A DNA stretch of 64,000 nt from Ramlibacter tataouinensis (GCF_027941915.1 NZ_CP116009.1:2666001-2730000); one strand, 5' to 3'; counted from the first letter of the stretch, positions 37,478 to 46,404 are shown. The notes: generated from the letters alone by a model not told the origin. A program made the numbers and translations.

Positions 37478-37906
37478 ATGACGCCTCGCCCGATCCGCGC
37501 CGCCGCCCGGCGCGCGCTGCCGTGGGCCCTCGCGCTGCTGGCCGCCTTGAGCGGGCTGGCCGCGCACGCGGCCGACACCTCGGCGGCGCAGCAGTTGCAG
37601 CACTGGAGCGCGCAGGCCGACCAGCCCGGCGATGCGGCGGCCGGCCGCGTGTTCTTCACCGGCCGCCATGGCGGCGAGTGGTCCTGCGCGTCCTGCCACG
37701 GCAACCCGCCGACCGCCAACGGCCGGCACGAGAGCACCGGCAAGACCATCGCCCCGCTGGCGCCCGCCTTCAACCCCAAGGCCTTCACCGACAGCGCCAA
37801 GGTCGACAAGTGGTTCCGCCGCAACTGCCGCGACGTGTTGCAGCGCGAGTGCAGCGCCCAGGAGAAGGCCGACGTGCTGGCCTTCCTGCAGGGGTTCAAG
37901 CCATGA
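37478..37906 (+). CDS. SHP-type monoheme cytochrome c (DUF1924)
   Basis: A 142-residue periplasmic cytochrome. Signal peptide ends near AHAAD; the mature domain has one heme site, CASCH, after FFTGRHGGEWS. The DUF1924/SHP signature FTDSAKVDKWFRRNCRDV is clear; the Asn in WFRRNC corresponds to the unusual removable axial heme ligand of sphaeroides heme protein, which allows binding of O2, NO and other small ligands. First gene of a three-gene operon with a diheme cytochrome and a membrane b-type cytochrome. The ATG follows AAGGAAG. Confidence 0.92.
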   Translation: MTPRPIRAAARRALPWALALLAALSGLAAHAADTSAAQQLQHWSAQADQPGDAAAGRVFFTGRHGGEWSCASCHGNPPTANGRHESTGKTIAPLAPAFNPKAFTDSAKVDKWFRRNCRDVLQRECSAQEKADVLAFLQGFKP

Positions 37907-38421
37907 CCCGCGCCGCTGCCTTCGCTTCGCGCGCGCTGCTCTCGCTGGCCGTGCTCGGTGTTATTCCCGTTGCCGCCCAGGCCGACGGCGGCCGCCGACT
38001 GCCGGCGCAGGTGCCGCCGGCCTACACCGCCGAATGCGGCAGTTGCCACCTGGCCTATCCGCCCGGACTGCTGCCGGCGCGCGCCTGGCTGCGCGTCATG
38101 TCCGGGCTGCAGGACCACTACGGCACCGATGCGTCGCTGGACCCCGCCACGGTGCAGCAGCTGTCGGCCTGGCTGGTGGCGAACGCCGGCACCTACAAGC
38201 GGGTGCGCGAGGAGCCGCCCGAGGACCGCCTGACGCGCTCGGCCTGGTTCGAGCGCAAGCACCGCGGCCTCGAGCCGGCTGCCTGGAAGCTGGCCAGCGT
38301 CAGGAGCGCCGCCAACTGCGCGGCCTGCCACACCCGCGCCGAGCAGGGCGAGTTCGACGAGCACCAGTTGCGCATCCCGGCCGGGCTGGACGCCCGCTCG
38401 CGCCGCGCCTTCCACGATTGA
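37903..38421 (+). CDS. Diheme cytochrome c (DHC)
   Basis: A 172-residue periplasmic diheme cytochrome. After the signal peptide, heme 1 is CGSCH within YTAECGSCHLAYPPGLLPAR, and heme 2 is CAACH within AANCAACHTRAEQG. The SAWFERKHRGLEP stretch supplies further conserved His. In other bacteria DHC is the electron donor to SHP. Its ATG overlaps the SHP stop (ATGA), and the b561 gene follows after 15 bp. Confidence 0.92.
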   Translation: MTRAAAFASRALLSLAVLGVIPVAAQADGGRRLPAQVPPAYTAECGSCHLAYPPGLLPARAWLRVMSGLQDHYGTDASLDPATVQQLSAWLVANAGTYKRVREEPPEDRLTRSAWFERKHRGLEPAAWKLASVRSAANCAACHTRAEQGEFDEHQLRIPAGLDARSRRAFHD

Positions 38422-38436
38422 CAAGGAGCCCATGCC

Positions 38437-39237
38437 ATGACTTCCACCTCCCCTTCGCTGGCGGCCGCGACCGCCGCGCGTCCGCCCGCGGCCAGCCGCC
38501 GCGCGGTGGACGCGCCCACCCGCATGTTCCACTGGCTGTTCGCCCTGAGCTTTGCCGGCGCCTGGTTGACCGGCGACGCCGAGCGCTGGCGCGCCCTGCA
38601 CGTGGTGCTGGGCTACACGATGGCCGGCCTGCTGGCGTTCCGCATCGTCTACGGCCTGGTCGGGCCGCGGCAGGCGCGATTGAGCCTGACGTTCCGCCGG
38701 CTCGGCGGGTCGCTGCGATGGCTGCGCGGCGCGGTCGCGAGCAGGCTGTCCGGCGTCGATTGGCGGCGCGGCCAGAACCTGCTGACGCCGCTGGCCATCG
38801 TGGGGATGCTGGCGCTGGTCGTTCCGGTCACCCTGAGCGGCTACGCCACCTTCCACGAATGGGCCGACGGCGAATGGCTGGAGGAGATCCACGAGTTCTT
38901 CGCCAACGCGTTGCTGTGGGTGGTGCTCGCCCACCTGGCGCTGCTGGCGGTGCTCAGCCTACTGCGTCGCCAGAACCAGGCGCTGCCCATGCTGACCGGC
39001 CGCCTGCCCGGGCGCGGGCCCGACCTGGTGCAGCAGAACCGCGTCGGCCTGGCCTTGCTGGTGCTGGCCGCCGTGCTGGCGTACGGCAGCTGGGAATGGC
39101 AGCAGGCGCCCCACGGACTGCTGCCGTCCAAGGCGCTGCGCGGCGGCGACCACCGCAAGCGCCGGCAGGGCGACGACGACCGTGCGCGTGCGCCGACGCC
39201 GGTGCAGCCGGCACCGGTTCGCTCCATACTCGTGTGA
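38437..39237 (+). CDS. Cytochrome b561-family membrane protein
   Basis: A 266-residue membrane cytochrome with four membrane helices (about residues 30-50, 55-75, 115-135 and 150-170). His ligands for b-type heme are in TRMFHWLFALSF, RALHVVLGYT and LEEIHEFFANALLWVVLAHLA. It is the Ni/Fe-hydrogenase-type or b561 group that passes electrons from the quinone pool to periplasmic cytochromes, here presumably DHC and then SHP. A hydrophobic segment near residue 210 (LALLVLAAVLAYGSWEW) and a basic tail are additional. Alternative ATG at 38432 is out of frame. Confidence 0.9.
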   Translation: MTSTSPSLAAATAARPPAASRRAVDAPTRMFHWLFALSFAGAWLTGDAERWRALHVVLGYTMAGLLAFRIVYGLVGPRQARLSLTFRRLGGSLRWLRGAVASRLSGVDWRRGQNLLTPLAIVGMLALVVPVTLSGYATFHEWADGEWLEEIHEFFANALLWVVLAHLALLAVLSLLRRQNQALPMLTGRLPGRGPDLVQQNRVGLALLVLAAVLAYGSWEWQQAPHGLLPSKALRGGDHRKRRQGDDDRARAPTPVQPAPVRSILV

Positions 39238-39265
39238 TGCCCCTCGATGCCACCCGTCCGTACCG

Positions 39266-39886
39266 ATGAAGCCCGCGCGCCTGTGGGCTTGCGTGAGCCT
39301 GGCGCCGGCCGTCGTCCTCGGCCGCAGCCAGCGCGGGCTGCCGACGCACCCGGTGGTGCGCGTGCAGCGCCGCTCCAGCGGCGGCGGCGCCGTGCTGACC
39401 GGCCCCTGGATGCTGGAGGCGATGCTGCGGCTGCCGCGTCAGCACCCGATCGCGGCCCGGGGCCCGGCGGAAGCCGCGCGCTGGTTCGGTAGCTTGCACC
39501 TCGAGTGGCTGCGCGAGCAGGGCATCGAAGGCGCCGCGCTGCACGAAGGCAAGACCACCGCGCACTGGTCCTGCTTCGCCGGCCTGGGGCCGGGCGAGGT
39601 ACTGGTGCAGGGCCGCAAGCTGACCGGCATCGCCCAGACCTGGCGCCGCCAGAACATCTACCTGGGATCGGGCACCCTGCTGTCCACGCCGCCCTGGCCG
39701 CTGCTGTGCGAGGTGCTGGGCCGCCCGTCCGGCGACGCCGCGGAACTGCGCGACCAGGCCACCTCCGCCCAGGAATGCCTGGGCCAGCCGGTGCAGGCGG
39801 CCGAGTGGCTGCGCAGCCTGCGCCAGAAATTGGGGTCAGATTCCAATTTCCCGCTCACCAATCGACCAGGCTCAGCCCCACGCTGA
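39266..39886 (+). CDS. Lipoate/biotin ligase-like protein
   Basis: A 206-residue protein of the LplA/BirA catalytic fold. Motifs: APAVVLGRSQRG (start of lipoate-binding loop), QRRSSGGGAVLTGPWMLEA (RxxGGGAV adenylate loop) and VLVQGRKLTGIAQTWRRQN, with the Lys and Gly of the K-x-x-G motif. It is short compared with LplA (normally over 250), lacking the C-terminal accessory domain and beginning close to the first motif. The last 15 codons run through an inverted repeat (39827-39849), so its natural C-terminus may have been extended. Downstream of the b561 gene by 28 bp; it may be functionally unrelated. Confidence 0.7.
   Translation: MKPARLWACVSLAPAVVLGRSQRGLPTHPVVRVQRRSSGGGAVLTGPWMLEAMLRLPRQHPIAARGPAEAARWFGSLHLEWLREQGIEGAALHEGKTTAHWSCFAGLGPGEVLVQGRKLTGIAQTWRRQNIYLGSGTLLSTPPWPLLCEVLGRPSGDAAELRDQATSAQECLGQPVQAAEWLRSLRQKLGSDSNFPLTNRPGSAPR
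39827..39849. repeat. Palindromic element at the convergent lipoate-ligase/pldA junction
   Basis: Inverted repeat AAATTGG / CCAATTT with a 9-base spacer reading GGTCAGATT. The spacer-flanked motif AATTGGGGTCAGA is a sequence I recognise as recurrent in many beta- and gammaproteobacterial genomes, usually as REP-like elements. It overlaps the end of the plus-strand gene and lies five bases from the pldA stop on the minus strand. It is AT-rich against a GC-rich background and could act as a bidirectional termination or mRNA-end structure. Confidence 0.6.
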
Positions 39887-41039
39887 ACGTCACGCGCCGG
39901 CGGTTGTAGTCGAGCAGGCTGTCGCCGTAGCCGGCGAAGAGCTGGGTGTGCAACTGCAGCCCGCTGGGCTCGCCGGTGCCCTTGTCGACCAGCGCGCGGA
40001 ACCATTCGACGCGCAGCGAGCCGCGGCCGCTGCGCCGCAGCGAGTGGCGCGCGGTGACCGACCACAGGTTGTCGCTGTTGGCCTGCCAGATCGCCTGCAG
40101 CTCGCCGCGGCCCAGCCAGTCGGTGATCGCGGGGTTGTCGTCGGTGCCGCCCTCGGCCATGCGGCGCCACAGGCGGCCGTGCAACTGCAGTGCGCCTTTC
40201 TCGGCGCCGGCCATCAGGTAGGCGCGGTTCCAGCTGCGCGACAGCGGCAGCGACTGGCCGTTCGACTGGTGCGCCGCGCCCAGGCCGGCGTAACGCAGCC
40301 GCCACTGGCCGGGCATGGCCGATTGCACCGGCGCCACGTACATCACCTCCGGCTCGTGGTCGGTGTTGCGGAACGGCCGCGACAGGCCGGGCGTGAACAG
40401 CTGCCAGTACGACTGCTGCGTGTAGCCCAGCCAGAGCGAATCGGTCTCGTCCTCGTCGTGCACCAGCAGCCCCTTGGCGATCTTGGTGCGCACCGACAGC
40501 TGCAGCCGCAGTTCGGTGTTGCGGTAGGGCACGTCGGCCAGCGCGGTGTTGGTCGGGTTGTCCGACGTGGGCCGCCGGTTCACGCTGTCGGACGCCACCA
40601 CGTCGATGCTGCTCGGGCGGTAGCCGCGCAGGCCGAAGGTGCCGCAATCGGCGCCGGGCTCCAGCTCCCAGAAGCGCGACATCGAGGAGTAGCGCTGGTC
40701 GGCGCAACCCTGGCGCGAGGTCAGGCGCAGGCCGATGCGGGCGCCGGGGGCCGAGCGCACCGGCGGTTCGGGCAGCACCTCGGCAGCCGGGGCCGCAGGT
40801 GCCGGGGCCGCGGGTGCCGGGGGTGCGGGCGACGGCGGCGCTACTGGCAACGGCACCGCGTTCGACGAGGCGGCTGCACCGGTCTGTCCCTGCGACCAGC
40901 GGTCGAAGCAGGCCAGCCGCGCGGCCGGTTCGGCCAGCGCCGTGCAGGTTTGCCAGGGTTCGGAAGGAGTCGGCTGCGCCTGCGCAGCCAGCGACGCGAA
41001 CACGAGGCCGGCGGCCCCGCGCGTGAGGAAAACAGGCAT
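39855..41039 (-). CDS. pldA: Outer-membrane phospholipase A
   Basis: A 394-residue outer-membrane phospholipase A1 (OMPLA). A signal peptide (cleavage near AAQAQ) is followed by an Ala/Pro-rich linker (about residues 50-95) and a 12-strand beta-barrel ending in the aromatic SVGLSLVDW. The catalytic triad His257, Ser259 and Asn271 is in GAAHQSNGQS and SRSWNR, with exactly the spacing of the family (H142, S144, N156 in E. coli). It hydrolyses phospholipids mislocalised to the outer leaflet of the outer membrane in a Ca2+-dependent manner as a dimer. Monocistronic. Confidence 0.95.
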   Translation of the reverse strand: MPVFLTRGAAGLVFASLAAQAQPTPSEPWQTCTALAEPAARLACFDRWSQGQTGAAASSNAVPLPVAPPSPAPPAPAAPAPAAPAAEVLPEPPVRSAPGARIGLRLTSRQGCADQRYSSMSRFWELEPGADCGTFGLRGYRPSSIDVVASDSVNRRPTSDNPTNTALADVPYRNTELRLQLSVRTKIAKGLLVHDEDETDSLWLGYTQQSYWQLFTPGLSRPFRNTDHEPEVMYVAPVQSAMPGQWRLRYAGLGAAHQSNGQSLPLSRSWNRAYLMAGAEKGALQLHGRLWRRMAEGGTDDNPAITDWLGRGELQAIWQANSDNLWSVTARHSLRRSGRGSLRVEWFRALVDKGTGEPSGLQLHTQLFAGYGDSLLDYNRRRVTFSVGLSLVDW

Positions 41040-41094
41040 CGGGCGATGCTAGCCCGCAAGGCGGCCCGAACCGCCGCGCTTGCGTATCAAGTCG

Positions 41095-41493
41095 CTACAG
41101 CTTCCGCATGGTGAAGCCGAGCGCCTTGCCCTCGCCGCGCGGCTGCCAGCTGCCGCGGATCTCGCGACCGCACGAGCCGGGCACCACCTCGCCCAGCCAG
41201 GTGCCGTCGATGCGCCGGCCGTCGGCCGACTCCTCCAGCGTGACCTCGCCTTCCTCGATGTCGCCGGCGACCAGCCTGCGCTCGCCGTCGCGGTTGATGG
41301 CGCCGCGCAGGCTCTGTGCATAGACCGGGTGCCGCTCCAGCAGCAGCGTGGCGCCCTGCGCCAGGCCGTCGAACTCGGCGTGCCACAGGCCCAGCATCTG
41401 GAGCGGCGTCACTTCGGCCGGCTGCGGGCAGTCGGCGGCATTCGCCAGCGCGCTGGCGCCGCCCAGCAGCAGTGCGGCCAGCCGCGCCTTCAT
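41095..41493 (-). CDS. Secreted hypothetical protein
   Basis: A 132-residue exported protein. Signal peptide MKARLAALLLGGASALANAA; two Cys in the mature chain (ADCPQPAEV and VVPGSCGREI) could form a disulfide. The pattern (LGLWHAEFDGLAQGATLLLERHPVYAQSLRG; GDIEEGEVTLEESADGRRIDGTWLGEV) resembles a small beta-barrel or lipocalin-like fold seen in conserved Burkholderiales proteins of unknown function. Its ATG overlaps the rep stop (41490-41493), so it is probably co-transcribed with the helicase gene. Confidence 0.75.
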   Translation of the reverse strand: MKARLAALLLGGASALANAADCPQPAEVTPLQMLGLWHAEFDGLAQGATLLLERHPVYAQSLRGAINRDGERRLVAGDIEEGEVTLEESADGRRIDGTWLGEVVPGSCGREIRGSWQPRGEGKALGFTMRKL

Positions 41494-43562
41494 GGCGTGC
41501 CGCCCGCTGCGGCGGCGGCCGCTTCGGCGCTGCGGCGCGCGAACTCCGCGCGCAACGCCTTGAGCTTCTCGCGCGGGTCCTCCTTCACCGTGGCCTTGTC
41601 CAGCGCCATCTCCGCGATGAAGCGGCTGGGCTGGCCGGCGACCACTTCGCGCCCCTTCTTGCGCTTGCGCAACCAGCTCACCGCCAGCGAGCGCTGCGCG
41701 CGCGTGATGCCCACGTACATCAGCCGGCGCTCCTCCTGCAGCCGCTGCAGGATGCCCTCGTTGGCCTGGCCCTTGAGGCCGTCGTCGTCATCCAGCTTGA
41801 ACGGCAGCAGCCCTTCCACGCAGCCGACCAGCATCACGTGCGGCCACTCCAGGCCCTTGGACGCGTGCAGGGTGGACAGGGTCACCACGTTCTGGTCCTG
41901 CTCGCGCTCGGACAGCGTGGACAGCAGCGAGATCGTCTGCGCCACCTCCAGCAGGCTCTTCTTCTCGCCGGCCAGCGCGACGCCGGCGCTGTCGTCGATC
42001 TCGCCGCCGCAGCGCTTGGCCATCCAGTCGCAGAAGTCCAGCACGTTGCTCCAGCGCGCCGCCGCCAGCTTCTCGCTGTCCTCGCTGTCGTACAGGTGCT
42101 TCTCGTAGCCGATGTCCTTGAGCCAGTCGGCCAGGAACGCCTTCGCATCTTCCGCGCCCAGCGTGTGGCGGGCGCGGTACTCGAGGTCGTTCACGTAGCG
42201 GCCGAACTCGTGCAGGCTGCCCACCGCCCGGGCCGGCAGCGCCGCGCCGAGCGAGGAGGAGAACAGCGCCTCGAACAGCGACAGCTTGTACTGGCCGGCG
42301 AACACGCCCAGGCTCCCCAGCGTGGTGTGGCCGATGCCGCGCTTGGGCGTGGTCACCGCGCGCAGGAACGCCGGGTCGTCGTCGTTGTTCACCCACAGGC
42401 GCAGCCAGGCGCACAGGTCGCGGATCTCGGCGCGGTCGAAGAAGCTCTGGCCGCCCGAGACCTTGTACGGCACCTGCGCCTTGCGCAGCGCCTGCTCGAA
42501 CACCCGCGCCTGGTGGTTGGCGCGGTACAGCACGGCGAAGTCCTTCCAGTCCTTGCCCAGGCCGGCGGCGCGCAGCGACTGGATGCGCGCCACCGCGCGT
42601 TCGGCCTCGTGCTCCTCGTTGTCGCAATCGACCACGCGCACCGGCTCGCCCTCGCCCAGCTCGGAGAACAGCGTCTTGGGAAACAGCTTGGGGTTGGGCT
42701 GGATGACGTTGTTGGCGGCGCGCAGGATGGCCCCGGTGGAGCGGTAGTTCTGCTCGAGCTTGACCACCTTCAGCTGCGGCCAGTCCTGCGGCAGGCGCTT
42801 GAGGTTGTCGAGCGTGGCGCCGCGCCAGCCGTAGATCGACTGGTCGTCGTCGCCGACCGCGGTGAACCGGCCGCGCTCGCCCACCAGCAGCTTGAGCAGC
42901 TCGTACTGGGTGGCGTTGGTGTCCTGGTATTCGTCGACCAGCACATGGCCCAGGTGGCGCTGCCACTTGTCGCGCACTGCGTCGTGCTCGTGCAGCAGCT
43001 TCAGCGGCAGGCCGATCAGGTCGTCGAAGTCGACGCTCTGGTAGGCGGTCAGGCGCTCCTCATAGCGCGCCATGATGCGGGCGGTGACCCGCTCGTTGTC
43101 GTCCTTGGCCTGCGCCTCGGCCTGGGCCGCGTTCAGGCCCATGTTCTTCCACAGGCTGATCGCCCACTGCCACTGGCGCGCGGTGGCGGCGTCGGTGGTG
43201 CCGCCGGCGTCCTTCAGGATCGCCGTGACGTCGCCGGTGTCGAGGATCGAGAACTGGGGCTTGAGACCGAGCGCCGCGCCGTCCTGCCGCAGCAGCCGCA
43301 CGCCCAGCGCGTGGAAGGTGCAGATCACCACCTCCTTGGCGTCGCGCCCGATCAGGCCCTTGGCGCGCTCGCGCATTTCGGCGGCGGCCTTGTTGGTGAA
43401 GGTGATGGCCAGGATGCGGCGCGCCTCCAGCCCGGTCTGGATCAGGCGCGCGACCTTGTGCGTGATCACGCGCGTCTTGCCCGACCCCGCCCCGGCCAGC
43501 ACCAGGCAGGGCCCGTGCATGTAGTTGACTGCTTCCTGCTGGGCGAGGTTGAGGCCGGACAT
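41490..43562 (-). CDS. rep: Rep-type superfamily I DNA helicase
   Basis: A 690-residue UvrD/Rep helicase, a 3'-5' translocase used in replication restart. Motifs seen: Walker A LVLAGAGSGKTRVI, motif Ia FTNKAAAEMRERA, motif II VLVDEYQDTNATQ, motif III VGDDDQSIYGWRGA, motif IV QNYRSTGAI, motif V LSTLHASKGLEW and motif VI EERRLMYVGITRAQ. The length and the central region match Rep more than UvrD. An Ala-rich tail ends the protein. ATG at 43562, divergent from the AEC transporter gene. Confidence 0.94.
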   Translation of the reverse strand: MSGLNLAQQEAVNYMHGPCLVLAGAGSGKTRVITHKVARLIQTGLEARRILAITFTNKAAAEMRERAKGLIGRDAKEVVICTFHALGVRLLRQDGAALGLKPQFSILDTGDVTAILKDAGGTTDAATARQWQWAISLWKNMGLNAAQAEAQAKDDNERVTARIMARYEERLTAYQSVDFDDLIGLPLKLLHEHDAVRDKWQRHLGHVLVDEYQDTNATQYELLKLLVGERGRFTAVGDDDQSIYGWRGATLDNLKRLPQDWPQLKVVKLEQNYRSTGAILRAANNVIQPNPKLFPKTLFSELGEGEPVRVVDCDNEEHEAERAVARIQSLRAAGLGKDWKDFAVLYRANHQARVFEQALRKAQVPYKVSGGQSFFDRAEIRDLCAWLRLWVNNDDDPAFLRAVTTPKRGIGHTTLGSLGVFAGQYKLSLFEALFSSSLGAALPARAVGSLHEFGRYVNDLEYRARHTLGAEDAKAFLADWLKDIGYEKHLYDSEDSEKLAAARWSNVLDFCDWMAKRCGGEIDDSAGVALAGEKKSLLEVAQTISLLSTLSEREQDQNVVTLSTLHASKGLEWPHVMLVGCVEGLLPFKLDDDDGLKGQANEGILQRLQEERRLMYVGITRAQRSLAVSWLRKRKKGREVVAGQPSRFIAEMALDKATVKEDPREKLKALRAEFARRSAEAAAAAAGGTP

Positions 43563-43677
43563 TCGGGGGGTACTGCGGCGCCCGGGGGCGCGATGGGGAA
43601 AGCGGCGAATCATAAGCGGCGGGTCCGGCGCGCACCCGGCAAAAAGGCCGCATGGGGTTGCACGGACAATACGCTGC

Positions 43678-44643
43678 GTGCTCGACGTCCTGAGGGTCAC
43701 CTTCCCCTTCTTCGCGCTGGTGCTGTGCGGCTACCTGGCCGCGCGCTGGCGCCTGCTGCCGCTTGAGGCGATCGGCGGGCTCAATGCCTTCGTGCTGTAT
43801 TTCGCACTGCCGGCCATGCTGTACGAGTTCGGCGCGCGCACGCCGCTGCACCAGTTGCTGGACCCGGTGGCCTTCACGGTTTATCTGGCCTGCGCGCTGC
43901 TGATGGTGGCCGGCACCGTGAAATTCAGCCTGAACCCGCGCATCCGCTGGAACGACGCGGCGTTCGGCGCGCTGGTGGCGGCCTTCCCCAACACCGGCTT
44001 CATGGGCGTGCCGCTGCTGGTGGCGCTGCTCGGCGCGGCCTCCGCCGGCCCGACCATCCTCACGATCGCGATCGACCTGGTGATCACCAGTTCGCTGTGC
44101 ATTGCCTTGTCGCGGCTGGACGGCGCCCACCAGCACGGCGCCGCCGGCGCGGCCCGCAAGGCGCTGCGCGGCATGGCGCTCAACCCGATGCCCTGGTCGA
44201 TCGCGCTGGGCGCGCTGTCCTCGGGCCTCGGCGTGCTGCCGGTCCAGCCGGTGATGGCCACGATCTCGCTGCTGGCCGCCGCCGCCTCGCCGGTGGCGCT
44301 GTTCACCATCGGTGCGGTGCTGGCGCGCTCGCAGCTCGTCGCGGCGGCGTCGGAGCACGGCCCGCTGCCGGCGGGCGACTACGTGCCGGTCGCCGCAGCC
44401 AAGCTGCTGGTGCACCCGCTGCTGGTGTTCGCCGTCGGCGAGCTCGCCATCGCGCTCGGCCTGCCGCTGGACCGCTTCGCCCTGACCGTGATGGTGCTGG
44501 TGGCGGCGCTGCCCAGCGCCAGCAACGTGTCCATGCTGGCAGAGCGCTTCGGCGCCGACAACGGGCGCATCGCGCGGATCATCCTGCTGACCACGGCCGC
44601 GGCGTTCTTCACGTTTTCGGCGGCGGTGGCGTTGATGAAATAG
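43678..44643 (+). CDS. AEC family transporter
   Basis: A 321-residue integral membrane protein of the auxin-efflux-carrier family with around ten hydrophobic helices. It begins LRVTFPFFALVLCGYLAARW, has the FPNTGFMGVPLLVALLG motif around residue 104, and ends with a LPSASNVSMLAERFGAD region typical of the crossover in the second half. AEC proteins in bacteria export or import small organic acids; the substrate is not predictable. GTG at 43678 is the only good start and aligns with the family. Monocistronic. Confidence 0.9.
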   Translation: MLDVLRVTFPFFALVLCGYLAARWRLLPLEAIGGLNAFVLYFALPAMLYEFGARTPLHQLLDPVAFTVYLACALLMVAGTVKFSLNPRIRWNDAAFGALVAAFPNTGFMGVPLLVALLGAASAGPTILTIAIDLVITSSLCIALSRLDGAHQHGAAGAARKALRGMALNPMPWSIALGALSSGLGVLPVQPVMATISLLAAAASPVALFTIGAVLARSQLVAAASEHGPLPAGDYVPVAAAKLLVHPLLVFAVGELAIALGLPLDRFALTVMVLVAALPSASNVSMLAERFGADNGRIARIILLTTAAAFFTFSAAVALMK

Positions 44644-44808
44644 GCGCCTGGCGCCGCCTCGGCCGGAGGTCACAGCTGTGTGCGATCGCACGGCGACTGG
44701 AAGGTGGTAGCACACGTGCTGCGGTTCCCGCGGCAGGCGCCGCCCGCCGCGCCGCACGGCCTCAAGTCACGCGCTCTGTGCGTGTCCCGCCCGCTGAAGG
44801 CGAAAGCA

Positions 44809-44840
44809 TTGGATCCCCGCCTCCGCGGGGATGACGGGGA
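44809..44840. repeat. REP-like palindrome in the AEC/MFS intergenic region
   Basis: The sequence ATTGGATCCCCGCCTCCGCG with its following GGGATGACGGGG forms a hairpin (ATCCCCGC / GCGGGGAT, loop CTCC). This GGATCCCCGC...GCGGGGATGACG element is a well-known dispersed repeat in many proteobacteria. It lies between the convergent AEC and MFS genes and is likely to act as a transcript-end structure. The rest of 44644-44877 shows nothing recognisable. Confidence 0.7.
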
Positions 44841-44877
44841 AAAGGCGTGCCGCCAGCGGACCCTCGAGGGACATCGC

Positions 44878-46404
44878 TCACGCGCTTCGCCTGCGATCGA
44901 GGATCCGCTGCTCCGGCCAGCGCGGCGGCTCGCGCAGGCGGCGGCGCTCGCTGCGCCACCACTTGCGGCGCTCGTTCAGGCGCTCGAACGGGAACAGGCC
45001 CTCGAAGGCGGCGGACGACAGGCTGTTGAGCGAGCGGCGCGCCTCGAACACGAAGGCCTGCACCACCTGGCGCTCGCTCACCTCGCGCCCTTCCTCGATG
45101 CGGTACAGCGCGTGGATCACGTACAGGCCCAGCAGGGCGGAGATCGCGAACAGGAACTCCCAGTGGGCGAAGCTGAAGATCGCCATCTCCTTCCAGTGGC
45201 CGGGCGACTGCCAGCGCACCACGGCCGACAGCTCGCTGGTCTGGAAGGCCTGGGCCAGCGCGCCGGCCAGCACCGGCGCGATGCCGCCGGCCACCGCCGA
45301 GGCCAGGCCGATCGCGGCCAGGTACACCGTGCCCTCGCCCTGCGGCGCCAGCTTCAGGCCGAGGTTGCCGGTGGCCAGCGCGATGCCGCCGGTGGCGATG
45401 CCCATCACGAAATGCAGCACGTACAGCAGCCCGAGCTGGCCGCGCGCACCGCTCACCGCATCGACGAACACCAGCGCCAGCACGCAGGCGAAGTGCACCG
45501 GCAGCGCCACCGCCAGCACGCCCTTGTTGGAGAGCCGGTCCGACAGCCGCCCCCAGAGGTACAGCGTGAGGGCGTTGCTCACCTGGCTGGTGACCCACAG
45601 GCTGGTGACGGTGCCCACCGGGTAGCCGAGCTGCTCGATCAGGTAGACGGTCAGGAACGGCGCGGTGAAGTTGGAGGCGATGGTCCACGCCGCCAGGAAG
45701 ATCAGCAGCCGGCGGAAGTTCGGATGCGTGAACGGCTGGCGCAAGCGCTCGAGCGCGCGCCCGGCCGGGGCGCCGGCCGACATCGCCGGCTCGGGCGCGC
45801 GGCCCAGGTGCCAGGAGCTGACGAAGCCGGCCAGGCCGGCCAGGGCGAAGGCCGCGGCGTAGGCGTACATCGGCTGGCCGCGCGGCGCCGCGTCGACCAT
45901 CCTGCCGGCGATCAGCGTGCCGACGCAGGCCAGGGCCGTGCCGAAGAACAGGCGGCGCGAGAAGAAGTGGCCCAGCCGCTCGTGCGGGATGAGCTGGTGC
46001 AGCCAGGAGTTGATGGCGCAGCCGCCCACCGCGTTGAAGGTGGCGATCAGCACCTGCGCGCCGATCAGCGCCGTCAGCGCGAAGCCGCCGCCGATGAACG
46101 GCAGGACGGCGGTCGCCAGGATCACCAGCCGCGCCGCCGTCACCGACAGCACGCCGATGCGCCGGCGCAGCCGCACCCGCTCGATCAGCAGCGTGGCCGG
46201 CAGCTGCGACGCCTGGGCCAGGAACGGAATGGCCGCCAGCAGGCCGATCTGCAGCGGTGTCGCGCCCAGCGTGAGCGCGAAGGCGACCAGGATCACGCCG
46301 CCGGAGAAGGCGCCGCACAGGCTGGCCCAGGCCAGGTCCTGCACCAGCGCGCGCTCGCCGCTGGCGAGCTGCTCGGCCGAGACGTGGGGGACCGGGCGCA
46401 GCAT
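44878..46404 (-). CDS. MFS transporter
   Basis: A 508-residue major-facilitator protein with about 12 membrane segments. Features: GVILVAFALTLGATPLQIGLLAAIPFLAQ (first helices), the RLFFGTALACVGTLIAGR region, and GYPVGTVTSLWVTSQVSNALTLYLWGRLSD in the second half with the loop-8/9 G-R-L-S-D motif. A long cytoplasmic C-terminal extension of about 70 residues (from IEEGREVSERQVVQAF) is rich in Arg and Trp. Substrate unknown. Convergent with the AEC gene. Confidence 0.88.
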   Translation of the reverse strand: MLRPVPHVSAEQLASGERALVQDLAWASLCGAFSGGVILVAFALTLGATPLQIGLLAAIPFLAQASQLPATLLIERVRLRRRIGVLSVTAARLVILATAVLPFIGGGFALTALIGAQVLIATFNAVGGCAINSWLHQLIPHERLGHFFSRRLFFGTALACVGTLIAGRMVDAAPRGQPMYAYAAAFALAGLAGFVSSWHLGRAPEPAMSAGAPAGRALERLRQPFTHPNFRRLLIFLAAWTIASNFTAPFLTVYLIEQLGYPVGTVTSLWVTSQVSNALTLYLWGRLSDRLSNKGVLAVALPVHFACVLALVFVDAVSGARGQLGLLYVLHFVMGIATGGIALATGNLGLKLAPQGEGTVYLAAIGLASAVAGGIAPVLAGALAQAFQTSELSAVVRWQSPGHWKEMAIFSFAHWEFLFAISALLGLYVIHALYRIEEGREVSERQVVQAFVFEARRSLNSLSSAAFEGLFPFERLNERRKWWRSERRRLREPPRWPEQRILDRRRSA

